From Thermoplasmata archaeon (lineage in GTDB: Archaea; Thermoplasmatota; Thermoplasmata; Lutacidiplasmatales; UBA184): a stretch of 7,476 bases of DNA. The stretch spans positions 1-7,476 of the forward strand of contig JASHQF010000005.1 in assembly GCA_030037695.1 (NCBI GenBank), in the 5' to 3' direction. The position numbers were made by a program, and so were the translations under genes. Of this stretch, positions 1 through 5,147 are shown piece by piece. The notes beneath the pieces were generated by a model that saw only the letters and a list, made by a program, of their open reading frames with translations, searched no databases and had not been told where the DNA came from. The first letter of the stretch is position 1, and each line of letters opens with the position of its first letter.

Positions 1-234
1 TTCTTCACGGATTGTCCGAAGGGTTCAGGGCAACCCGGACCCGTCACCGTGCCTGGAACCCGGACGATCGCCGATCCCGCGTCGAGCCGGGGACCACGGC
101 CGCCGGCACTCGGACCTTGCAGCCGGCGGCCCTCCCCCGCAGGTCAGCGTTGGGGAAGTTCCGACGGGTGCGCCGTCCCCGCGTCCCGGCCGTGCGGACG
201 GTATTCCGCTTAGTTAATATTAATATTTGATTGC
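1..234. other. Left-edge stretch without a recognisable gene
   Basis: All reading frames here translate to low-complexity Pro/Arg/Gly-rich peptides typical of non-coding GC-rich DNA; none has family motifs or a ribosome binding site. Small structures are visible: a 4-bp stem at 8-11/15-18, a 5-bp stem at 21-25/32-36 with a 6-nt loop, and a 9-bp direct repeat (AACCCGGAC) at 32-40 and 57-65. I could not match it to a tRNA, SRP RNA or RNase P RNA. It may be a spacer, the end of an RNA gene or the 5' flank of a gene beyond the edge. Confidence 0.4.
208..231. promoter_or_regulatory. AT-rich island with a 12-bp palindrome
   Basis: In DNA that is otherwise very GC-rich, this stretch is almost pure A/T. 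It contains the perfect palindrome AATATTAATATT (216-227), which can also be read as tandem TTAATA units (214-225). It could be a TATA element on either strand, or an operator for the operon starting at 359. Read rightward, a start site would fall near 248; read leftward, near 195. No gene begins at a matching distance on either side, so a binding site is as likely as a promoter. The first protein of the downstream operon carries an AT-hook-like motif, which makes autoregulation conceivable, but that is inference. Confidence 0.45.
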
Positions 235-313
235 ATGGGCGTCGTTCTGTCGAGGAGCGTGGGATCGCTGCCCTGCGCGGCCACGTCCCCCCAACCTCCG
301 CTCCCTCGGTCGG

Positions 314-340
314 TTTTGTAAAATAATATAAATACTTACA
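314..340 (+). promoter_or_regulatory. Archaeal TATA-box promoter of the 359-1497 operon
   Basis: A 24-base A/T-dominated island contains TATAAATA at 327-334, a near-ideal archaeal box A, with A-rich sequence just upstream where a BRE would lie. Its centre is about 28 bases before the ATG at 359. Archaeal transcription normally starts some 25-27 bases after the box centre, so the mRNA should be leaderless or carry only a few leader bases. A purine-rich GGAAG at 341-345 lies 13 bases before the ATG, too far for a normal Shine-Dalgarno site, which fits leaderless initiation. Confidence 0.7.
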
Positions 341-358
341 GGAAGAATCCGTCGACGA

Positions 359-922
359 ATGCGTTCGGAACTACGCCTCGTGCGGGAACCCGGGGAGCGG
401 CCCCTGCCCCGGGAGATGCTCACGCCGGCACGTAGGCGCCGGGGCCGTCCGCGGGCGGAGTACCGTCCGAGGATCCGGACCGCCGAAGATGTCGCACGGC
501 TGCGGCGCCACGGTGTCCCCGCGCTGCTCCTCACGCCGGAATGGGTGAGCGAGGCCGGCTACCCGGTGAGCTTCCGCCCGTGGCTGGTCGTCCCGGAGCA
601 ACTCGCGCCGGTCGTCGCCTCGGAGTACCGCACCCTCCCGATCCGGGACGCGGGGGCGCTCCAGGAGCCGGGACCGGTCGAGCTCGTCACGTTCCTCCTT
701 CGGTTCGACCCACTGGCCGCCCGCGTCGTGGCCGTGCGCAACCGGGGGCGGCTCGACCCGCACGAACTGTACCGTCGGGTGCGCAACGAGGGGCTCGAGC
801 GACCCGCGACGAAGGTGCGGCTCCAGGAGTTCTGCCCCGCCCTGCCGCGGGTCGGCGACGCGCTCCCTCGGGGCGAGCTCCGTTGGATCGAGAAGAACAA
901 TCCGCGCGGGGAAGGCCCGTGA
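359..922 (+). CDS. Unrecognised 187-aa protein with AT-hook-like motif; first gene of a two-gene operon
   Basis: I do not recognise the family. The N-terminal 40 residues are strongly basic and contain RRGRPR at residues 27-32, the core of an AT-hook, a short motif that binds the minor groove of AT-rich DNA. Residues about 41-115 look like a compact alpha/beta domain, and about 108-160 a helical segment (RGRLDPHELYRRVRNEGLE region) that could be a helix-turn-helix or partner-binding part. There is no signal peptide or membrane segment. The ATG sits 28 bases after a strong TATA box, and the TGA overlaps the GTG of the next gene (GTGA), so the two are translationally coupled. By position it may be the regulator or antitoxin of the nucleotidyltransferase downstream, similar in layout to AbiEi/AbiEii. 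That function is inferred. The arginine-rich start could partly reflect high GC. Confidence 0.75.
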   Translation: MRSELRLVREPGERPLPREMLTPARRRRGRPRAEYRPRIRTAEDVARLRRHGVPALLLTPEWVSEAGYPVSFRPWLVVPEQLAPVVASEYRTLPIRDAGALQEPGPVELVTFLLRFDPLAARVVAVRNRGRLDPHELYRRVRNEGLERPATKVRLQEFCPALPRVGDALPRGELRWIEKNNPRGEGP

Positions 923-1497
923 CCGAACCCGCGGTCGCCGCCGCGGACCGGATCCTTCGGCGGCACGGGATCCGTTTCGCCGTGGTCGGCGGGCAGGCGG
1001 TGGCACGCAGTGCCGCGACCTCGACGCAGGACGTCGACGTGATGGTCACGACCGTCGCATACCGGGAGGCGGTCGACCGACTGAAGGGCGATCCAGAGCT
1101 CACGACGGCGTTCGAGGCCGGGCCCGTGACCCGGTTCGGCCTTCGGGACCTGCGGGGCGTGCCCCTCGACGTCATCGACGCGGGGGTCTTCTCCGGGACG
1201 CGGACGGGCGCGGAGTTCTTCGACTTCTTGCTCGGGGAGCAATCGACCGAGGTCGACGGGATCGTCTACGTCTCGCCCGAGGCGGTCTGGTACACGCGGC
1301 TCCTCACCAAGCGATGGCGCGCCTACGCCGAGAAGATCGTGACGAACGTCGTCGACGGCGTCGCGGCCGACCGGCTCCTGGGGGTCGAGGCGATCGCCCG
1401 GCGGTTCGGCACCGAGGCGACGATCCGCGAGCGGATCGCCTACGTGCGCGAGGAGCTGAACCGTCCCGAGCTCGACGCGTTGCTGCGACGGGGCTGA
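919..1497 (+). CDS. Nucleotidyltransferase-fold protein (possible toxin-antitoxin component)
   Basis: This 192-residue protein has the Pol-beta-type nucleotidyltransferase signature. A glycine pair (G24-G25) after a hydrophobic strand is followed by the DVDVMV segment with metal-binding D38 and D40, and a third acidic strand GVPLDVID supplies D84 or D87. The C-terminal half is helical, with the Lys/Arg-rich segment (about 131-145) that often follows in small stand-alone nucleotidyltransferases. Such enzymes transfer a nucleotide from NTP to protein, RNA or a small molecule; known relatives include MNT/MenA-type and AbiEii proteins. The substrate here cannot be read from sequence. The GTG at 919 is chosen because it overlaps the upstream TGA and follows GGGGAAGG (908-915), a plausible ribosome binding site. 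The frame remains open further upstream, but there it only shadows the preceding gene. The triad appears complete, so catalytic activity is likely. Confidence 0.85.
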   Translation: MTEPAVAAADRILRRHGIRFAVVGGQAVARSAATSTQDVDVMVTTVAYREAVDRLKGDPELTTAFEAGPVTRFGLRDLRGVPLDVIDAGVFSGTRTGAEFFDFLLGEQSTEVDGIVYVSPEAVWYTRLLTKRWRAYAEKIVTNVVDGVAADRLLGVEAIARRFGTEATIRERIAYVREELNRPELDALLRRG

Positions 1498-1524
1498 GCG
1501 GCGCGGTCCCCGCCGTTCACGACC

Positions 1525-2451
1525 TCACAACGGGATCGGCTCCCCCGGTACCCGGCGGAACAGCTGGACATCCCCCACGTGCGACGCCCGAGAGACGAAC
1601 CGCGCGAGCCGCTCGATCCCGAAGCCGGCGCCGGCCGACGGCACCAGGTCGTGCGCGGACTCCAGGTACGCCCGGAACGCCTCGGGGGCGATCCCGTCGC
1701 GCTGGATCCGGGCTCGGATCCGTTCCGCGTCCCATTCGCGCTCGGCGCCGGAGAGCGCCTCGCCGTACCCCTCCGGATAGATCAGGTCGTAGTTGAGGAA
1801 GTGACCCGGCTCCGAGGGGTCCTCCCGATCGTAGAACTCCCGCCGGTGGCAGATCGCCCAGAACGGCTGCTCGTATGCCTTCGACGCCGGCTCCTCCCAG
1901 GCGGTCCCGAACCGGTCGGCGAGCTCGTGCGTCGTGACCACCGGCCACGGCGGGCGGAACCGCGGCGGTTCGACGCCGAGGGCCGCGAACGCGGGGTGCG
2001 TGCGCACCGTCCGGTCCACGCCCAGGTAGAACCGTTCGACGAGGGCCCGCACCTCGGCCGCCTTCGCGCCGGGGATCTCGAAATCCGCCTGGGTGAACTC
2101 GAACAGATGGCGGCCGGAGCTCCCGCGCTCCGCCCGCTCCAGGCGGACGTTGGGGGAGAGGATCCAGATCCTCCCCACGTCGCGGGCCGCGATCTGCTTG
2201 TGCAGGATCATCGAGTTCATCAGGTAGAACCGCTGGCCGAGGTAGTCGAGCTCGGTCGTCCTCAGGATCGACGAACCCGGGTCGGGGCCGAGCGGGTCGG
2301 TGCTCCGCCCGAGCATCACCGGCAGGAGCTGGACGAACCCCTCCTCGTGGAAGAACCGGGTCGTCTCCGCGAGGAGATCGCTCACCAGCCGCAGCCGTGC
2401 CCCTCGTGCCGTCGCCGTCTCGCGCGCGTTCGTGGCGTCCGCTCCGCTCAT
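1525..2451 (-). CDS. asnA: Archaeal asparagine synthetase A (AspRS/AsnRS-derived)
   Basis: The 308-residue protein is the catalytic core of a class II aminoacyl-tRNA synthetase of the Asp/Asn type, without the N-terminal anticodon-binding domain (full AsnRS/AspRS has about 430 residues). Motif 2 is seen as NVRLE (101-105) followed by RHLFEFTQADFEI (114-126). Motif 3 is GAGFGIERLARF (274-285), with the ATP-contacting arginine R281. Archaeal proteins of this build, first characterised in Pyrococcus abyssi, make asparagine from aspartate, ATP and ammonia and do not charge tRNA. The ATG at 2451 is preceded by AGGA a few bases upstream. The gene lies 220 bp downstream of the DUF1801-like gene on the same strand and converges with the nucleotidyltransferase gene, leaving a 27-bp gap. 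A divergent truncated AsnRS paralogue of other function is possible. Confidence 0.85.
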   Translation of the reverse strand: MSGADATNARETATARGARLRLVSDLLAETTRFFHEEGFVQLLPVMLGRSTDPLGPDPGSSILRTTELDYLGQRFYLMNSMILHKQIAARDVGRIWILSPNVRLERAERGSSGRHLFEFTQADFEIPGAKAAEVRALVERFYLGVDRTVRTHPAFAALGVEPPRFRPPWPVVTTHELADRFGTAWEEPASKAYEQPFWAICHRREFYDREDPSEPGHFLNYDLIYPEGYGEALSGAEREWDAERIRARIQRDGIAPEAFRAYLESAHDLVPSAGAGFGIERLARFVSRASHVGDVQLFRRVPGEPIPL

Positions 2452-2478
2452 CGTTTCCTTCCCGCAAGGTCGCTTCGG

Positions 2479-2497
2479 GCGGCCCTGGCAGGGCCGC
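2479..2497. repeat. Perfect inverted repeat upstream of asnA
   Basis: GCGGCCCT and AGGGCCGC form a perfect 8-bp inverted repeat around a 3-base centre. It lies 28-46 bases before the asnA ATG, within the 220-bp gap (2452-2671) that otherwise shows no gene, no clear TATA box and no tRNA. At that distance it would overlap the core promoter of a near-leaderless transcript, so it could be a repressor operator. If transcription enters from upstream, it could instead form a stem-loop in the leader RNA. No T-run follows on the minus strand, so a simple terminator is unlikely. In GC-rich DNA, chance remains possible. Confidence 0.4.
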
Positions 2498-2671
2498 TCC
2501 CGGGCACCGACCTTCTACGCCCGATTGTCCCGTCCCCGGCCGGTCGGCACGAGGGCAGGACCGAGAGTCGCGCGGCGCGAGCCGGCACGGGCGGTACCGT
2601 GGCGGTCGGCCCAGCGCACGGGCGTCATCGCCACCGGTAGTACGCCGCTCCTCTTGAACCCGTGGGTCACC

Positions 2672-3082
2672 CTAGCACGGCCCGGTCGTGCGGCGGCGGG
2701 GCCGGGGCTCGCCGTCGGCTCGCAGATCCTCCCGTACCGCCTCCCGGATCAGGGTCCGGAGGACCGGGCGGGCCGCCTCCTCCATCGAGCGGACCTTCAC
2801 GTGGCGAAGCGAACGGCCGGTCCCCTCGATCTCGGGGTGGCGCGGCGCGAGTTGCGCCCCCCGGAACAGTCCGAGATTGACGTGGTCGTCGTACAGCATG
2901 AGGCAGAGGACGTGGGTGCGACCTTCCCAGACGGGCGAGCCCCACTTGACCCGCTCGACGAGGGCGGGGGCGGTCGACCGGATCGTCGCCCGGAGCCTGC
3001 GGGCGATCGCTCCGAGCCCGGGGTCGAGATCGGCAAGGAGCCGATCGACGCCCTTGTCCTTCGGGGGGGCCCTTCCGGTCAT
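2672..3082 (-). CDS. DUF1801 (YdhG-like) family protein
   Basis: This 136-residue soluble protein shows the DUF1801 signature in order: VKWGSPVW (45-52), an LYDDHVNLGLFRGAQL block (63-78) and GTGRSLRHVKV (87-97). The family has a small alpha/beta fold. Some bacterial members were linked to iron handling, but the biochemical role of most, including this one, is unknown. The start is the ATG at 3082-3080, which overlaps the rsmA TGA (3081-3079) as ATGA. The frame is open further upstream, to 3220, but that part lies inside rsmA and carries no family sequence. The tail after about residue 122 is basic and Pro/Arg-rich. The overlap implies expression together with rsmA by translational coupling. 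This gene is not a usual member of the archaeal rpl21e-rpoF-rsmA cluster, so it looks like a lineage-specific addition. Confidence 0.85.
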   Translation of the reverse strand: MTGRAPPKDKGVDRLLADLDPGLGAIARRLRATIRSTAPALVERVKWGSPVWEGRTHVLCLMLYDDHVNLGLFRGAQLAPRHPEIEGTGRSLRHVKVRSMEEAARPVLRTLIREAVREDLRADGEPRPRRRTTGPC

Positions 3083-4011
3083 CGGCCGTCGGTCGTCCCC
3101 GGAGGGCGGAGGGACGCGCTCGGGCCAACCGCCGTGCCCGGGGTCCAGAGGTCCGCGAAGCGAAAGAAGGCGTCCGGGGGGAGCGCCTCGGGCCGGAGCT
3201 TCGGCCACTCCGGGGGCCATCCGGCTCGTTGCGCGAGAGCGGTCTGCGCCTCCCGCCCCGCGACGAGCCGGGGCAGGAGGTTCCCGAGCTGCTTGCGACG
3301 CCCGGAGAACAGAGTACGGACGACCGTGTCGAGCCGGGCGACGTCCCGGACCGGTAGCGGGCCCTCCCGGGCGGTGTGCACGACGATCCGGCTGCGCACC
3401 TCGGGAGCCGGGAAGAACGTGGTCGGCGCGAGCTCCCGGTACCCTTCCGCCGCGCCGTACAGCGCGGCGAGAAGGGAGAGGCGGCCGTACGCGCGGGACC
3501 CCTCGGCCGCGACGAGCCGGTCCGCGACCTCCGCCTGGACGATCGCCACGATCCTCGGGGTCCGGCGCTCGAAGAGCCGGAGGAGGATCGGCGTGGCGGT
3601 CGCGTACGGAAGGCTTCCGACCACGATCGGGTCGGCGGGCAGGTCGACCTCGAGCGCGTCCCCGACGACGAGCCGGATCCGGGCCCCGAACGTGGCGGCG
3701 AGGTGGGCGGCGAGGCGCGGGTCGTTCTCGACGACCGTCGGGCGGTCGATCCCGCGTCGCAGGAGGGCGAGCGTGACCGCCCCGAGCCCGCCGCCGATCT
3801 CCACGACCGGCCGATCCCCGGTCGGGGTCGCGAGCGCCGCCACGCTGTCGGCGACGGTCGGGTCGACGAGGAACGATTGACCCCGGCGGCGGGACGGCCG
3901 CAGGCCGAGCGCCTCGAGGGCTGCGGCGACGTCCCTCGGCCGTTCCGGGACGGCCGGGAGCGGCGGTGCGCGGCTACTCCGGGACGAAGAGGCGGTACTT
4001 GTCGTCGCCAC
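3079..4011 (-). CDS. rsmA: 16S rRNA adenine dimethyltransferase (KsgA/Dim1)
   Basis: RsmA/Dim1 uses S-adenosylmethionine to make two adjacent N6,N6-dimethyladenosines in the loop near the 3' end of 16S rRNA during small-subunit assembly. Visible motifs are GQSFLVD (44-50), the SAM-binding EIGGGLGAVT (71-80), acidic E95, GDAL (117-120), YGRLSLL (175-181), FFPAPEV (199-205) and the C-terminal LFSGRRKQL (234-242). Two normally conserved positions differ: motif IV reads SLPY (133-136) instead of NLPY/NIPY, and the usual QKE reads QAE (159-161). At 310 residues it is about 40 longer than usual, with extra low-complexity ends. The start is GTG at 4011 with GGAG 7 bases upstream; the first 38 bases overlap the DUF655 gene. 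No other start codon is seen before the first motif. It is the fifth gene of the leftward cluster. Confidence 0.93.
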   Translation of the reverse strand: MATTSTASSSRSSRAPPLPAVPERPRDVAAALEALGLRPSRRRGQSFLVDPTVADSVAALATPTGDRPVVEIGGGLGAVTLALLRRGIDRPTVVENDPRLAAHLAATFGARIRLVVGDALEVDLPADPIVVGSLPYATATPILLRLFERRTPRIVAIVQAEVADRLVAAEGSRAYGRLSLLAALYGAAEGYRELAPTTFFPAPEVRSRIVVHTAREGPLPVRDVARLDTVVRTLFSGRRKQLGNLLPRLVAGREAQTALAQRAGWPPEWPKLRPEALPPDAFFRFADLWTPGTAVGPSASLRPPGTTDGR

Positions 4012-4519
4012 CGCGCAGCTCCTGCTCGATCCGGGCCGCGACCAGGCGCTCCGGGCTCTTCAGGTGGAGCCGGGCCTCGAGGTCCGCGAAGCTCGCGAAC
4101 GGGGCCCGTCGCCGCTCGTCGACGATCTGCTGCATCGTCTTCTTGCCGATCCCGGGGAGCAGCTCGAGGAGGTGGAACCGGCGGGAGACGGCCGGCGACT
4201 CGTTGACGAACCGGAGGTACCGCGCCGGGTTCGCGAGAACGATCTTCGCGAGGGCGTCTTCCAGGAGCGCCCGCCCGGCGACGGTCAGCTCCTCGTAGGC
4301 GATCCGCCGACGGACGTGGTCGATCGGAGGCGCGACCCCCTCCTGCGGCACGAGCGGGATCCGCTCCCCCGGCGTGACGGGCGTCCCCGGACGCAGGACG
4401 ATCTCGAGGAGCTTGAGCTCGTCCTCACCGACCGCGAGCGCGAGGGGTTCCCGATGGAACCCCCGGTCGGTCTGACGGCCGTGGGGCAGATAGTCGAGCA
4501 CGTAGGCGAAGTTCACCAT
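3974..4519 (-). CDS. DUF655 helix-hairpin-helix protein
   Basis: This 181-residue protein has the archaeal DUF655 build. It opens with the family hallmark YVLDYLPHG (6-14), followed by a beta-rich N-terminal part (to about 60) resembling an OB-like nucleic-acid-binding domain. A C-terminal helix-hairpin-helix centred on LLPGIGKK (120-127) is of the type that contacts the DNA or RNA backbone. No enzymatic motif is seen. The family is found almost only in archaea between rpoF and rsmA, as here, which suggests a role in rRNA maturation or transcription, but the function is not established. The ATG at 4519 lies 12 nt after the rpoF stop, with GGGG about 5 bases upstream as a weak ribosome binding site. 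The 3' end overlaps rsmA by 38 nt, so translation of the two is likely linked. Confidence 0.93.
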   Translation of the reverse strand: MVNFAYVLDYLPHGRQTDRGFHREPLALAVGEDELKLLEIVLRPGTPVTPGERIPLVPQEGVAPPIDHVRRRIAYEELTVAGRALLEDALAKIVLANPARYLRFVNESPAVSRRFHLLELLPGIGKKTMQQIVDERRRAPFASFADLEARLHLKSPERLVAARIEQELRGGDDKYRLFVPE

Positions 4520-4531
4520 CGGAGCCCCGAT

Positions 4532-4846
4532 TCATCGGTGGTGCGCCACGATCTCGAGGACCTGGGCGATCTGGGCCTCGTCGACCGGGATCCGCTCCTT
4601 CGAGAACAGGAGGCGGATCTCCTCCGGGTACTGCGGGAGGACGTCGGCGATCTTCACCGCGAGCGCCGGGTCGAGGAACGGGAGGCCGGTGAGCTCCCCG
4701 ATCAGTTTCGCCGTCGCCTCGGGGGCGAGCCGGGCGAACAGCTCCGCGTGCTGGAGGGCGAGCGCCGCCTCCCGGGGGAGGGTCCGGCGCGCCGCTTCGC
4801 CCGCGAGGAGCTCCTTGACCTGCGCGAGCGGGACCGGCTCAGCCAT
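4532..4846 (-). CDS. rpoF: RNA polymerase subunit Rpo4 (RpoF, Rpb4-like)
   Basis: At 104 residues this matches archaeal Rpo4/F, which pairs with Rpo7/E to form the polymerase stalk that helps open promoters and binds emerging RNA. The recognisable part is the C-terminal HRDC-like helical region: LPQYPEEIRLLFSKER (70-85), followed by IPVDEAQIAQVLEIV. The N-terminal half (VPLAQVKELL to about 55) carries the helices that pack against Rpo7. The ATG at 4846 lies inside the end of rpl21e (8-nt overlap), and there is only a weak ribosome binding site, so translation probably depends on ribosomes finishing rpl21e. The position between rpl21e and DUF655 is the standard archaeal order and strengthens the call, since Rpo4 diverges fast in sequence. 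Confidence 0.93.
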   Translation of the reverse strand: MAEPVPLAQVKELLAGEAARRTLPREAALALQHAELFARLAPEATAKLIGELTGLPFLDPALAVKIADVLPQYPEEIRLLFSKERIPVDEAQIAQVLEIVAHHR

Positions 4847-5147
4847 CGTGCGACCGCCCGGCGGGAGCGAGGTGGATCGGGTGGGCGACGAGCTCCTTGC
4901 GCTTGCCCCCGTCCAGGAACTCGAGGCGGTAGGCGCGCCCCTGGCGGCCGAGGATCGTCCCGATCCGGCCCTGGTAGCGCGGATGCGGCTGGCCGTGCGG
5001 GCTCGACGGCTCGATCCGGACCAGGACCTTCTCGCCGACCTCGAACGTGCGCAGGTAGCGCGTCACCGGCGGGAGCCCGCGCTCGCGGACCTCCTTGGTG
5101 AACGTGCCGCGCGAGCGGGAGCGGAACCCCTTCGAGCTCTTGACCAT
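4839..5147 (-). CDS. rpl21e: 50S ribosomal protein L21e
   Basis: This basic 102-residue protein matches archaeal/eukaryotic L21e, a large-subunit protein with an SH3-like barrel. Characteristic parts are the N-terminal MVKSSKGFRSRSRGTF, FEVGEKVLVRIEPS (35-48), the family hallmark HGQPHPRYQGRIGT (51-64) and AYRLEFLDGGKRKELV (72-87), ending at HLAPA. The length is normal. The ATG at 5147 immediately follows the pus10 TAG (TAGATG), with GAGG 8 bases before the start as ribosome binding site. The last 8 bases overlap rpoF. The TAGATG junction implies reinitiation by ribosomes finishing pus10, which is notable because a ribosomal protein is needed in far larger amounts than a tRNA-modifying enzyme. 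An internal promoter inside pus10 is possible but not seen. Confidence 0.96.
   Translation of the reverse strand: MVKSSKGFRSRSRGTFTKEVRERGLPPVTRYLRTFEVGEKVLVRIEPSSPHGQPHPRYQGRIGTILGRQGRAYRLEFLDGGKRKELVAHPIHLAPAGRSHDG

Noticed and set aside
12..230. 72-codon open frame on the plus strand
   Set aside because: Arg/Pro-rich low-complexity peptide starting at TTG, no ribosome binding site, and its end simply falls in the AT-rich island where stops become frequent.
235..321. 28-residue small ORF after the first AT island
   Set aside because: The ATG is only about 13 bases from the palindrome centre, with no Shine-Dalgarno sequence and no recognisable features; it ends in the next AT-rich island by chance.
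541..918. Upstream extension of the nucleotidyltransferase frame
   Set aside because: Its translation is Arg/Pro/Gly low complexity and overlaps the 359-922 gene; the GTGA junction and ribosome binding site at 908-915 support the start at 919.
1499..1515. 5-bp stem-loop (CGGCG/CGCCG) in the convergent gap, possible bidirectional terminator
   Set aside because: Short GC stem with no T-run on either strand; archaeal termination mainly needs T-runs and such stems are common by chance here.
1517..2467. 316-codon minus-strand frame overlapping asnA
   Set aside because: Out-of-frame shadow; the 1525-2451 frame carries the class II synthetase motifs.
2635..2671. GGTTCAAG on the minus strand resembling a tRNA T-loop
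   Set aside because: The flanking five bases do not pair and no acceptor or anticodon arm can be formed.
2675..2691. GCACG/CGTGC stem at the end of the DUF1801-like gene
   Set aside because: Only 5 bp, within coding sequence, no T-run after it.
2300..3880. 526-codon open frame on the plus strand
   Set aside because: Antisense shadow of rsmA and the DUF1801-like gene; Ser/Arg/Pro-rich without motifs, as expected from third-position GC bias.
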